Positions 7,338 through 15,875 of a DNA stretch of 36,880 bases are shown here, one piece after another. The notes beneath the pieces were generated by a model that saw nothing but the letters and a program-made list of their open reading frames with translations, made no database searches and had not been told where the DNA came from. Position numbers and translations under genes: made by a program. Origin of the DNA: JBGTLA01 sp041744375 (GTDB lineage: Bacteria > Actinomycetota > Acidimicrobiia > Spongiisociales > ZC4RG35); assembly GCA_041744375.1 (NCBI GenBank), contig JBGTLA010000013.1:1-36880 (forward strand), given 5' to 3'. Positions within the stretch are counted from its first letter, which is position 1, and each line of letters starts with the position of its first letter.

Positions 7338-8556
7338 CTATGTCAAGTCGGCCCCGTATTGGAGGTGTTGGAGGGCGCCGTGTTGGGTGGGGTCGTAGGG
7401 TCGACGGTCTTGCCAGCAGCGCCAGATGATGTGGGTCCAGGTGCGGGCGAGGATGCGTTCGGCGTGGGGGTGGCTCTTGCCGTCGGAACGGAGTTGCTGG
7501 TAGCGGAGGTGGGCCCATTCGCTTCCGTTTCGGGTGTCGCCGGCGAAGTCGCAGATGGCGTCTCGGAGTTTCTTGTTGGCGGCCCACCGGAAGGTGACGG
7601 CTCGGTGTTTGCCCGAGGAGCGGGTGGAGGGTGTGACTCCGGTGAGGAGGCGAGGGCTTCTGGTTGTGGGAACCGTGCTCGGCAGTCGCCGATCCGGCGA
7701 GGAGGGTTGCGGCGCGGATGGTGTTTATTCTGGGGAGGGACCTGAAGATGTGGCCGTCGGGGTGGGCGTCCAACAGTTCTGCGATTCGCCGGTTGGGAGC
7801 TTTGATCTGGGAGTCGAGGGTTTCGAGCAGTGTCACGTACGCCAAGGTGACGGTGCTGCGGGCGCCACCTTCGGCACCCATGAGACCTTGAGGCGCTTGG
7901 GTGATGTGGCGGTAGAGGTCGGCGGCTGAGCGGCGACCTCCGTCACCTTGGGTGCGGAGCCAGGCGGCGAGGCGCTTTTCGGATAGCCATTGTGCCTGGC
8001 CTGTGGACGGGAACCGGCGCAGGAACGCCAGCGATATTGGGCTGTCGAGATCCGAGAAGAGCCCCACGGTGCCGGGGAACACGACCTTGAGGTGGGCGCG
8101 GAGCTGGTTTGCGACCGCCACTCTATGCTCGATCAGGTCTTTGCGGGCCCGGACATGCGTACGAAGCGTCACCGTTGCGGGAGTGTCCGGTTGGAGGCTG
8201 GTCCAGCGGTGTCCGTCGGTGCGGAGACAGTCCGCCAGCACATAGGCGTCGCCACGATCGGATTTGTTGCCGGAGGTGCCGTAGCGGACCCGTAGCGCCT
8301 TCACCGATCGGGACGCGACCACGACAACCTCAAGTCCTGTATCCAAGAGGGCGTCGACCACGGGGCCGTCGGGACGCTCTATCGCCACTCGACGAACATC
8401 CGTTCTGCTGAGCCGGCGACACATGTCGACGAGGTCGGCGGCCGTTTCTGCGATGTCGAGCTCGATGACCACTGACCCCTCGCTGTCGACGACACAGATT
8501 GAGTGGCCGTCGTTGGCCCAGTCGACACCCGCGAACCGTTCACTCACTTCTTCCAC
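7338..8556 (-). pseudogene. IS110-family transposase, inactivated by two frameshifts
   Basis: The GTG start at 8556 is preceded by GGAGG with 6 bp spacing. The N-terminal DEDD (RuvC-like) domain is intact: AGVDWAND near residue 10, IERPDGPVVDALL near 60, and NKSDRGDAYVLADCLR near 98-113. After IRAATLL the frame is lost: inserting one base near 7695 restores IGDCRARFPQPEALA, and a second near 7647 restores LTGVTPSTRSSGKH, which contains the conserved Ser region of the Tnp_20 domain. The restored frame continues to a TAG at 7338, ending LQHLQYGADLT. The unrepaired frame runs on to a stop at 7264. Two single-base deletions make the transposase a pseudogene unless they are sequencing errors. IS110 enzymes recombine without terminal inverted repeats and are guided by a bridge RNA. 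Confidence 0.88.
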
Positions 8557-9454
8557 GTTCAGCCTCCTAGCTGATCGACAATCGCCACCTGTTCGGGTTC
8601 AGGAATGACTGCCGGAAGCTCACTGATCGGCGCTCTTGGCGCTCAGCCCTATCGCCAGTCCGCACACCCTGGACGACCGGTTCCCGCATCACTGAAATTG
8701 GCGGTCAAGCCGCGAGCGGGGATGGCGGTGAACCAGCCGAACCCTCAAGTGCATCGACAAGCCGTTCTTGTCGACGGCACCATGGTGGCCCAGTGAGCGG
8801 AGAGTGACGGTGGCCAATAGGTCCCAGTTGGGGCTGTCGGCGAAAAGCAACGCCCGGGAACGGTCGACACTGCTATTCATTGCGGCCTTCATTCCTGAAC
8901 ACTTCCGCCCGAACCGGAGAGACTCGCCGGCCACGATTGCACCTCCTAAACGGCTATACAGACCAGCCTCACTCGCATCCAGCCGCACAGAGACCCAAAG
9001 ACAGCTTTGCGGTCCGGTGACAACCAGGTGGGCGCGGTGCATGAGCGGGTAGACGGTGGCGTTGGCGATGGTTTGTTTGTCGCAGACGGCGGCGTGACCT
9101 CCATCGCGCTCTCAGCGAGATCTTGTGTCCAAGGGTGGCAGGGATCGGATAGTGATTCACCATGACTGAACGAGGCTCCAACCCTTGCGAGTCGCTCCTA
9201 TTGGTTGTCAGCTCTGAAGGGAGCTGCGGTTTTCAAGGCCGCCGGCGGAGAGCGTGGGTGGCGGTCTGGCCAGCGGGGATGGTTTGGCGCAGGTGCATGC
9301 CGGGGAAGTGGAAGCCGTCCTCGAAAGAGTGCAATGCCCTGTTCGACAGTCGGTCGTGCGGCTGTAGCGGTGGAGGAAGGTGGCCTATCCGGGCGCTGCT
9401 GAGATGGTTCAGTCGGGCTGCTCGTCGGTGTCGAACATGGTGGCGGGCGGGCGC
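8557..9454. other. Stretch without a recognisable gene, upstream of the IS110 transposase
   Basis: About 900 bp between the IS110 start and the aminotransferase stop. In IS110-type elements the non-coding end next to the transposase start can encode the bridge RNA, so the first about 200-300 bp (8557 to about 8850, minus strand) are the place to look. Open frames exist on both strands (for example 9042 to 8689 minus, 8768 to 9052 plus), but none resembles a family I know and none has a convincing ribosome site. It may be decayed insertion-sequence DNA. Confidence 0.45.
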
Positions 9455-10612
9455 TCATCCGCCCACGGCGGCGGCGATCCGGTCGACGCCGGTGAGGATG
9501 GAGTCGACATCAGAGGCGAGGGACACCCGCACCATTGTTCTCGATGTTTCGCCGAAAGCGGCACCGGGGGCGGCCGACACGCCATACTCGTCGACGAGGC
9601 GTTCGGCGAAAGTGACCGAGTCGGATGTGCCGACGTCGATCATGGCGTAGAAGGCGCCGTCCGGCTCCAGGATCGGGAGGCTGTGGTGACGGCCCCGCTC
9701 GACTGCGAGGTCTCGCCGGCGCCGGTAGGCGCTGACCATAGCCGCCACCGACGACTGGTCGCCAGTGAGGGCGGCCTCGCCGGCTTTCTGGGCGACGGCA
9801 TTGCCGCAGCTGTTCCACACCTCCTGGATGGTGGCGATGGGGCTGATCAGCGCAGCCGGCGCGGTGAGGTAGCCCACCCGCCACCCGGTCATGGCGTAGG
9901 TCTTGGAGAGGGAGAAGACGCTGACAATCCGGGCGTCCGTGTCCAGCGAGGCGGGGCTGACGTGCTCGGTATTGAAGGCGATCTCGTCGTAACACTCGTC
10001 CGAAACCAGGGTGACGTTCCGGCTCCGACACAGCTCGAGCAATCCGGCGATGTCATCCCGGCGCCACATCACTCCCGTGGGGTTGGACGGGGAGTTGAGG
10101 ATGACGAGCCGTGCTCCCCCCGCCGTGTCGATCGCCCTGGCGAGCCCTTCGAGATCGGGTTGGAACCCCGTCGCCGGATCAAGCGGGTAGGGGATCGCGA
10201 GTAACCCCAACGACACCGCCATGTTCCGGTAGTTGGGCCAGCTCGGGTCGGGGATCGCCACCCCGTCGCCGGGGCGGGTGAGAGCTGCCAGTGTGGCGAG
10301 GATCCCGTTCACCGCTCCGGCGGTGACGACTACCCGGTTGGCGGGGACGTCGATCCCGTTCACCCGGGCGAGTTTTTCGGCGGCCGCCTCCCGTAGCTCG
10401 GGCAGCCCGGAGCCGGGGCCGTAGCGGGTGTAGCCGTCTCGGGCCGCGCGTACAGCCGCCTCGACGATGTGCTCGGGAGTGGGAAAGTCGGGCTCGCCGA
10501 TATCGAGGCGGATGGTGCCCGGATGCGACCGGGCGCGCTCCATGATGGTGCGGACTCCGGATCGCTGGACACCCTCCAGCCTGGTGGCGATCCCCTCGCC
10601 CGGACCGCTCAC
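9455..10612 (-). CDS. Pyridoxal-phosphate aminotransferase, class I/II
   Basis: 385 residues from a GTG at 10612 that overlaps the SDR stop codon (GTGA), indicating translational coupling. The fold type I pattern is complete: LDIGEPDFPTPEHIVEAA near residue 40, YTRYGPGSGLPELREA, NSPSNPTG near 165, DECYDEI, and the PLP-binding SLSKTYAMTGWRVGYL with Lys237. The end VRVSLASDVDSILTGVDRI is typical of the aspartate aminotransferase superfamily. It would transfer an amino group between an amino acid and a 2-oxo acid in the cytoplasm; the substrate is unknown. A related but decayed copy lies at 35.25-35.78 kb. The two-gene operon SDR-aminotransferase diverges from hyuA. Confidence 0.93.
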   Translation of the reverse strand: MSGPGEGIATRLEGVQRSGVRTIMERARSHPGTIRLDIGEPDFPTPEHIVEAAVRAARDGYTRYGPGSGLPELREAAAEKLARVNGIDVPANRVVVTAGAVNGILATLAALTRPGDGVAIPDPSWPNYRNMAVSLGLLAIPYPLDPATGFQPDLEGLARAIDTAGGARLVILNSPSNPTGVMWRRDDIAGLLELCRSRNVTLVSDECYDEIAFNTEHVSPASLDTDARIVSVFSLSKTYAMTGWRVGYLTAPAALISPIATIQEVWNSCGNAVAQKAGEAALTGDQSSVAAMVSAYRRRRDLAVERGRHHSLPILEPDGAFYAMIDVGTSDSVTFAERLVDEYGVSAAPGAAFGETSRTMVRVSLASDVDSILTGVDRIAAAVGG

Positions 10613-11367
10613 GGGCTGCTCCACCCACCGTCGACGATCAGGTGTTGGCCGGTGATGTAGGCCGCCAACGGCGAGGCGAGGAAGGCCACCACCCCGGCGA
10701 TGTCCGCCACCTCGCCCACGCGGGCGAGGGCGGTATGACTTTCCACCCATCTCCGGTTATCGGGATCCGACAGCCACTTTTCGGTTAGCTCGGTGGCGAT
10801 ATAGCCGGGGCCTACCGCGTTGACCCGGACTCTCGGCCCCCATCGGACCGCCAGGCTCCGGGTCATCTGAACCAGCGCCGCCTTGGAGGACTGGTAGATG
10901 ACCGGGGCCCGGGTCACCACTTCGGCCGACACCGATGTGACCGAGACCACCGACCCTTGCCCTCTCTCGTACATCCTTGATCCGACGGCCTGGGTGAGGA
11001 AGAACGTGGCCCGAACGTTGAGGTCGAACACCTGGTCGAACTGCTCGGCGGTCACCCCGGGAGGTTCGGAACGGATGATCATGCCGGCGGTGTTGACCAA
11101 GACATCGATTCCCCCGTGGCTCGACCACACCTCGTGGACCAGCCCGTCGAGGGCGTCGGTCCGGGTGAGATCGGTGGCCACGAGGTGACAGGCCCCCCCG
11201 ATGGATTGGATCTCTTGCTGCAGGTTCTCTAGGGCATCTTCGGAGCGGGCAACCACCACCACCTCGGCACCGGCGGAGGCGAGGGCGACGGCGACTCCCC
11301 GCCCGATGCCGCGGCTGGCTCCACTTACCATGGCCACCTGGCCGGTGAGGTCGATCTGCAGGCTCAC
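10609..11367 (-). CDS. Short-chain dehydrogenase/reductase (SDR)
   Basis: 252 residues. The GTG at 11367 is preferred to an upstream ATG because AAGGAG lies 7 bp before it. It has a classical SDR layout: SGASRGIG nucleotide-binding loop at 15-22, NTAG near 92, catalytic Ser145, Tyr158 and Lys162 (YQSSK), and C-terminal GQHLIVDGGW. The Arg in the glycine-rich loop (SGASRGIG) suggests NADPH preference, with low certainty. It is the first gene of a two-gene unit with the aminotransferase. Its promoter region carries the shared motif also found before the M20 gene at 31.95 kb. It probably oxidises or reduces a hydroxyl/keto intermediate of the same pathway. Confidence 0.93.
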   Translation of the reverse strand: MSLQIDLTGQVAMVSGASRGIGRGVAVALASAGAEVVVVARSEDALENLQQEIQSIGGACHLVATDLTRTDALDGLVHEVWSSHGGIDVLVNTAGMIIRSEPPGVTAEQFDQVFDLNVRATFFLTQAVGSRMYERGQGSVVSVTSVSAEVVTRAPVIYQSSKAALVQMTRSLAVRWGPRVRVNAVGPGYIATELTEKWLSDPDNRRWVESHTALARVGEVADIAGVVAFLASPLAAYITGQHLIVDGGWSSP

Positions 11368-11378
11368 GTGGCGCTCCT

Positions 11379-11422
11379 TTGCTGGTCCTGGCATATCTCG
11401 GTAAACTATCTTAATGCTAAGG
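11379..11422. promoter_or_regulatory. Divergent SDR/hyuA promoter region with shared operator-like motif
   Basis: For hyuA (+), TTGCTG at 11379-11384 is followed after 17 bp by TAAACT at 11402-11407. The element AAACTATCTTAATGCTAAGG at 11403-11422 lies over the predicted start point and contains the inverted repeat CTTA-ATGC-TAAG. On the opposite strand the same bases give TTAAGATAGTTT, offering the -10-like TAAGAT for the SDR operon. A near-identical element, one base longer, is found on the minus strand at 31869-31888. The protein that binds it is unknown. Confidence 0.5.
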
Positions 11423-11454
11423 TGTCCTCATTCCGTCCGCTCGGCCAAGGCCCT

Positions 11455-13560
11455 ATGAGCAATCGCCTCCACTCGGGAACGCAAAGCAGCGTCGACCAGG
11501 CCGGCGGCGGCCTTCGTATTGCCGTCGACATTGGAGGCACATTCACCGATCTGGTGGTCGTGGAGGACGGTCGGGTGACCGACACCAGCAAAGTGTTGAC
11601 GACCCCCGACGATCCGTCGCGGGCAGTCCTGGAGGGGATCAACGCGCTGCTGTCGGAGCGCCGGCCCACCGACGTGAGCGAGATCATGCACGGGACGACC
11701 CTGGTGTCCAACTCGCTGATTGAGCGGAAGGGTGCCACCACGGCATTGATCACCACCGAGGGGTTCCGGGACGTGCTGGCCTCGGGTCGGGAGCAGCGCT
11801 ACGACCTGTACGACCTGTTCCTGGAGATGCCCGACCCGCTTGTGCCTCGTCGGCGCCGGTGGGGCGTCCCCGAGCGGGTGCTGGCCGACGGCACGATTGA
11901 GACTCCCCTCGACATCTCCGTGACGGAGCATCTAGCTCGTCGCCTGGTCGAGGAGGATGTCCAGTCGGTGGCGGTCTGCCTCCTGCACGGCTATCGCAAT
12001 CCCGAGCACGAGGAGTCGATCCGGGTGGTCATCGAGCAAATTGCCCCCGATGTTTCCATCTCCTTGGCGTCGCAGGTGTCACCCGAGATCGGCGAGTACG
12101 ACCGGGTCTCGACCACGGTGGCGAATGCCTTTGTGTTGCCGGTGATCGACCGCTACCTGCGGGTGCTTGAGGAGAGCCTGAACGACGGCGGGGTGTCGGC
12201 CTCGATCCGGATCATGCTGTCGACGGGCGGTCTGGCCTCGACCGAGACGGCTCGTCGCTTTCCGGTTCGCCTCCTCGAGTCGGGCCCGGCGGCGGGCGTC
12301 CTGGCTGCCGGGTACACCGGCGGCGCTTCGGGCAGCCGGTCGGTTCTCGCGTTTGACATGGGCGGCACCACCGCCAAGGCTGCGCTGATTGAGAAGGGCG
12401 AGCCGCTGCTAGCCCGCACCATGGAGGTGGCCAGGGTCTACCGGTTCACGAAAGGGAGTGGCCTGCCCATTCGCGTACCGGTCATCGACATGATCGAAAT
12501 CGGTGCCGGCGGCGGTTCGATCGCTCGGGTGGGAACCTTCGGGCTGCCCAAAGTTGGACCCGACAGCGCCTCCTCAGTGCCGGGCCCCGTCGCCTACGGA
12601 CTGGGAGGTACCGCCCCCACCGTTACCGACGCCGACCTGGTGCTGGGCTATCTCGATCCCGATTACTTCCTCGGGGGGGAGATGGAACTCGACGTCGCTG
12701 GCGCCCGGGCGGCGCTCCGGGCGTTGGGCGAACCGATGGGGCTGGGGGCCGAGGAGGCGGCGGCGGCGGTGCATAGGGTGGTCAACGAAAACATGGCCAG
12801 TGCTGTCCGGATGCACGCTATCGAGCGGGGCCGCGATCTCCGCCGATTCACCCTGGTGGCCACCGGGGGTGCGGGTCCCGTTCATGCCTGGGGAGTTGCC
12901 CGGGCTCTCGGTCTCCGGTCGATCGTGTTCCCTCCCCGGGCCGGGGTGGCCTCGGCCTTCGGGATGCTCACAGCTCCGGCCTCGTTCGAGTTCGCCCGCA
13001 GCCTCCCCTCTCGACTGGAGGCGGTCGACTGGAAGGAGGTGCGCGAAGTGCTGGAGGTGATGCTCGACCAGGGGCGGGCCCAACTGGCCGAGTCGGCGGT
13101 GGTCGCCCAAGACGTGGTCGTGTCGGCCGACGTTCGGTATCAAGGTCAGGGAGATGCCATCACCGTCGACTTGGGAAGTGAACTCGACGCGGTGGTCGCC
13201 GCCCATGTCGATGGTCGATTCCAGGAGGACTACATGGAGCTGTACGGGTCGCATCCCACCAACGTGACCCCCGAGGTATTGACGTGGCGTCTGCGCGTGG
13301 CAGGCCCCAAACCGTTACCCGACATCGCCGCCGAGGTCGGTGCGGGCACCGACCTTCTTCGTTGTCGGCGCCCGATGTGGTTCCACGAGGAGGCCGGGTT
13401 CGCCGACGGCGCAGTGTTCGACCGGTACGCCATGCCGCCGGAATTCGAGTTCCGGGGTCCGGCTGCCGTCGAGGAGCGGGAATCGACGATCGTGATCGGC
13501 CCGGGTGGACGTGCCCGGGTCACCGAGGAGGGCAACGTGGAGGTCGAGATCGTTGAGTGA
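11455..13560 (+). CDS. hyuA: Hydantoinase/oxoprolinase family protein, subunit A (HyuA-like)
   Basis: 701 residues from the ATG at 11455, with AAGG 5 bp before it. The N-terminal actin-like ATPase motif VDIGGTFTD is at residues 24-32 and the second phosphate loop FDMGGTTAK begins near 300. Further family blocks are MHGTTLVSNSLIERKG, ESGPAAGVL, EIGAGGGSIARV and ATGGAGPVHAW. Together with the B subunit these proteins hydrolyse cyclic amides (5-oxoproline, N-methylhydantoin) with ATP, or act as acetone-carboxylase-type subunits; the sequence alone does not choose the substrate. The gene overlaps hyuB by 8 bp. Neighbouring amidohydrolase-type and molybdenum-hydroxylase genes favour a role in opening an N-containing ring (inference). 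Confidence 0.93.
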   Translation: MSNRLHSGTQSSVDQAGGGLRIAVDIGGTFTDLVVVEDGRVTDTSKVLTTPDDPSRAVLEGINALLSERRPTDVSEIMHGTTLVSNSLIERKGATTALITTEGFRDVLASGREQRYDLYDLFLEMPDPLVPRRRRWGVPERVLADGTIETPLDISVTEHLARRLVEEDVQSVAVCLLHGYRNPEHEESIRVVIEQIAPDVSISLASQVSPEIGEYDRVSTTVANAFVLPVIDRYLRVLEESLNDGGVSASIRIMLSTGGLASTETARRFPVRLLESGPAAGVLAAGYTGGASGSRSVLAFDMGGTTAKAALIEKGEPLLARTMEVARVYRFTKGSGLPIRVPVIDMIEIGAGGGSIARVGTFGLPKVGPDSASSVPGPVAYGLGGTAPTVTDADLVLGYLDPDYFLGGEMELDVAGARAALRALGEPMGLGAEEAAAAVHRVVNENMASAVRMHAIERGRDLRRFTLVATGGAGPVHAWGVARALGLRSIVFPPRAGVASAFGMLTAPASFEFARSLPSRLEAVDWKEVREVLEVMLDQGRAQLAESAVVAQDVVVSADVRYQGQGDAITVDLGSELDAVVAAHVDGRFQEDYMELYGSHPTNVTPEVLTWRLRVAGPKPLPDIAAEVGAGTDLLRCRRPMWFHEEAGFADGAVFDRYAMPPEFEFRGPAAVEERESTIVIGPGGRARVTEEGNVEVEIVE

Positions 13561-15211
13561 GCCCACCCTCGATCCAGTGACACTCGAGATCCTGTGGAGC
13601 CGGCTGATCACCGTGGCCAACGAGCAGGCAGCTGCTCTGCAGCGGACGTCGTTCACGCCGATCGTTCGCGAATCGGGCGACTTGTCGGCAGCGGTCTTCG
13701 ATGCACGCGGCCGGATGCTTGCCCAGGCGGTCACGGGCACCCCCGGGCACATCAACTCGCTGGCCACCTCGATGCACCACTTCCTTGAGGAGCTCCCGGT
13801 GGACACGCTGGAAGCGGGCGATGTGCTCGTCACCAACGACCCGTGGAAGACCACCGGCCAGCTCAACGACCTGTCGGTTGTAACCCCGGTTTTCCAGGGC
13901 GGACAGGTGATCGGCTTCTTCGGTAACGCCTGCCATGCCGTCGACATCGGAGGCCGTGGCTTATCGGCCGACGCCAACGAGGTGTTCGAAGAGGGTCTGT
14001 GGATTCCCATCACCAAGCTCTACCGGGCGGGGGAGCCCAACGATGAGCTTTTCCGGATCCTCCGCGCCAATGTGAGAGCTCCCCGCGAGGTGCTGGGGGA
14101 CATCCACGCCCAGGTCGCCGGCAATCAGGTGGGGGCGGACCGGCTGATCGAATACGTGGAAGAGTTCGAGCTCGGCTCGCTGGAGGCCCTCGGCGATGAG
14201 ATCGTCGCCCGTTCGGAGGCGGCTACCCGGGAGGCCATTGCCGCGGTCCCCGACGGGGTGTACGAGAAGACCATCCACACCGACGGTCTCGACGAGCCGG
14301 TGAGGATCGTCTGCCGTATCGAGATCGACGGTGACGAGATCCACGTCGACTACGAAGGGAGCTCCGCCCAGGTGGGCAAGGGCATGAACGTGGTCCTCAA
14401 CTACACGGCGGCCTACACGACCTACGCCCTGAAGTGCGCCATTTCGCCGGCGGTTCCCCACAACGACGGCAGCTTTCGCCCGGTGACGGTCACCGCTCCC
14501 GAAGGCAGCATCCTCAATCCAAAATATCCGGCGGCGGTGGCGGCCCGCCACATCGTCGGCCACTTCCTGCCGCATGCGGTGCTGGGAGCACTCGAGAAGG
14601 TGCTCCCTGACCGAGTGATAGCGGAGGGCGCCGGCAACGTGTGGCTGACCACCGTCCGAGGAGCAGGCGAAGATCGGTTCGTGTCGGTGTTCTTCGCATC
14701 GGGGGGAACCGGGGCGAGGCCGAACAAGGACGGCCTATCCACCACCAGCTTCCCGAGCGGGATCGCCACCTCACCGATCGAGATCGTCGAGTCGACCTCC
14801 CCGCTCCTCTTCCGGCGCAAGGAGTTTCTACCCGACTCGGGGGGAGCGGGCCGGCACCGGGGCGGGCTCGGCCAGGTCGTGGAGGTGGAAGTACGAACAG
14901 GCGAGCCCTTCGTGGTGTCGTCACTCGCCGATCGGCTGCGGTTCGCCGCCGAGGGCTATGCCGGCGGGGCCGAGGGCTCCTTGGCTCGCTTCTTCGCCGA
15001 CGGCGAGCCGGTGGCGAATCCCAAGCTCAGCCAGCGGATGCCGGCGGGCGCAAGCTTCGTACTCGAGCTCCCCGGCGGGGGCGGCTTCCACGATCCGGGC
15101 GAGCGGAACGTCGCGGACATCGAGGAGGATCTGGCCGAGGGCCTCGTGTCCCCGAACGGCGCTCGGGCGTACGGATACGACCCAGTTGGTCGGGACCAGG
15201 CAGCTGGCTGA
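13553..15211 (+). CDS. hyuB: Hydantoinase/oxoprolinase family protein, subunit B (HyuB-like)
   Basis: 552 residues. The TTG at 13553 is taken as start: GGAGG precedes it by 9 bp, and the protein then begins LSEPTLDPVTLEILWSRL, matching the family N-terminus, with an 8-bp overlap into hyuA. Conserved blocks include RESGDLSAAVFDARGRMLAQ, HINSLATSMHHFLEE, DVLVTNDPWKTTGQLND, GNACHAVDIGG and DYEGSS. The C-terminal part has SGGAGRHRGGLGQVVEVEV and GGGGFHDPGER, also typical. It forms the catalytic partner of HyuA. The next gene on the opposite strand ends only 15 bp downstream, so transcription converges here. Confidence 0.93.
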   Translation: MSEPTLDPVTLEILWSRLITVANEQAAALQRTSFTPIVRESGDLSAAVFDARGRMLAQAVTGTPGHINSLATSMHHFLEELPVDTLEAGDVLVTNDPWKTTGQLNDLSVVTPVFQGGQVIGFFGNACHAVDIGGRGLSADANEVFEEGLWIPITKLYRAGEPNDELFRILRANVRAPREVLGDIHAQVAGNQVGADRLIEYVEEFELGSLEALGDEIVARSEAATREAIAAVPDGVYEKTIHTDGLDEPVRIVCRIEIDGDEIHVDYEGSSAQVGKGMNVVLNYTAAYTTYALKCAISPAVPHNDGSFRPVTVTAPEGSILNPKYPAAVAARHIVGHFLPHAVLGALEKVLPDRVIAEGAGNVWLTTVRGAGEDRFVSVFFASGGTGARPNKDGLSTTSFPSGIATSPIEIVESTSPLLFRRKEFLPDSGGAGRHRGGLGQVVEVEVRTGEPFVVSSLADRLRFAAEGYAGGAEGSLARFFADGEPVANPKLSQRMPAGASFVLELPGGGGFHDPGERNVADIEEDLAEGLVSPNGARAYGYDPVGRDQAAG

Positions 15212-15226
15212 GCACCCAGTGGCAGG

Positions 15227-15766
15227 TCAGCTCGCTTCATCCATCGCCGACCCGGAGGCGGCCGGTTCTGGCTCGCCGGTGTCGTCGAGCGCCACGAGCA
15301 GCTTCCTAAGCAGATCGGCGAGCTGCCCGCGCTCGGCCGGGGTGAGCGCCTCGATCAGGGCGTGTTCGTTGGCGAGGTGGTCGACGAGCGCCGCGTCGAG
15401 GGCTGTCCTGCCCGCCGGTGTCAGCGCAACCAGAAGCCCGCGGCCGTCGTTGGGATCGCGGATGCGCTGGATGAGGCCGTCCTTGGCGAGTCGGTCAAGC
15501 CGGTGGGTCATGGCCCCCGAGGTCACCAGCAGCGAGTTGTAGAGGCTGGTCGGGGACAGGACGTACGGCTCGCCCGCTCGACGGAGGGCCGCGAGGACGT
15601 CGAAGCGCCCTCCCTGGAGCTGGTGGCGGGCGAACACCGACTCGATGCGCCGCTCCAGGAGTCGAGAGGCGCGGGAGATCCGCCCGAACACGCCCATTGG
15701 ACTCGGGTCATGATCGGGAGTTTCACGATGCCACTGTTGGAGGATGTGATCGAGGTAATCGCGCAT
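15227..15766 (-). CDS. MarR-family transcriptional regulator
   Basis: 179 residues from the ATG at 15766. The winged helix spans about residues 40-125: FARHQLQGGRFDVLAALRRAG, then SPTSLYNSLLVTSGAMTHRLDRLAKDGLIQR (recognition helix), then a wing with DPNDGRGLLVALTPAGRTALD. The N-terminal MRDYLDHILQQWHRETP is a common start for actinobacterial members. It diverges from the LLM oxidoreductase gene with 109 bp between the starts, an AT-rich stretch containing TATAGTATC and TTGACT on the minus strand; no clear two-fold operator was found there. It probably regulates itself and the LLM-M20 unit. Confidence 0.92.
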   Translation of the reverse strand: MRDYLDHILQQWHRETPDHDPSPMGVFGRISRASRLLERRIESVFARHQLQGGRFDVLAALRRAGEPYVLSPTSLYNSLLVTSGAMTHRLDRLAKDGLIQRIRDPNDGRGLLVALTPAGRTALDAALVDHLANEHALIEALTPAERGQLADLLRKLLVALDDTGEPEPAASGSAMDEAS

Positions 15767-15875
15767 GGGTTGTTGATTCGGGGGAGGAGATGGCTGAACG
15801 TCGAGTTATAGTATCTGAAAGTCAAGACAATCCGGGTATCGCCTTCACAGGGGCGAGCCGGCATGAGGAGGGCTC

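Noticed and set aside
8689..9042. Minus-strand frame of 117 codons (MHRAHLVVTGPQ) upstream of the IS110 gene
   Set aside because: It has no recognisable family, no ribosome site and a plus-strand frame of similar length; not enough to call a gene.
9230..9360. Minus-strand segment reading LHSFEDGFHFPGMHLRQTI
   Set aside because: It looks protein-like over a short distance but I cannot place it in any family and it has no start or continuation.
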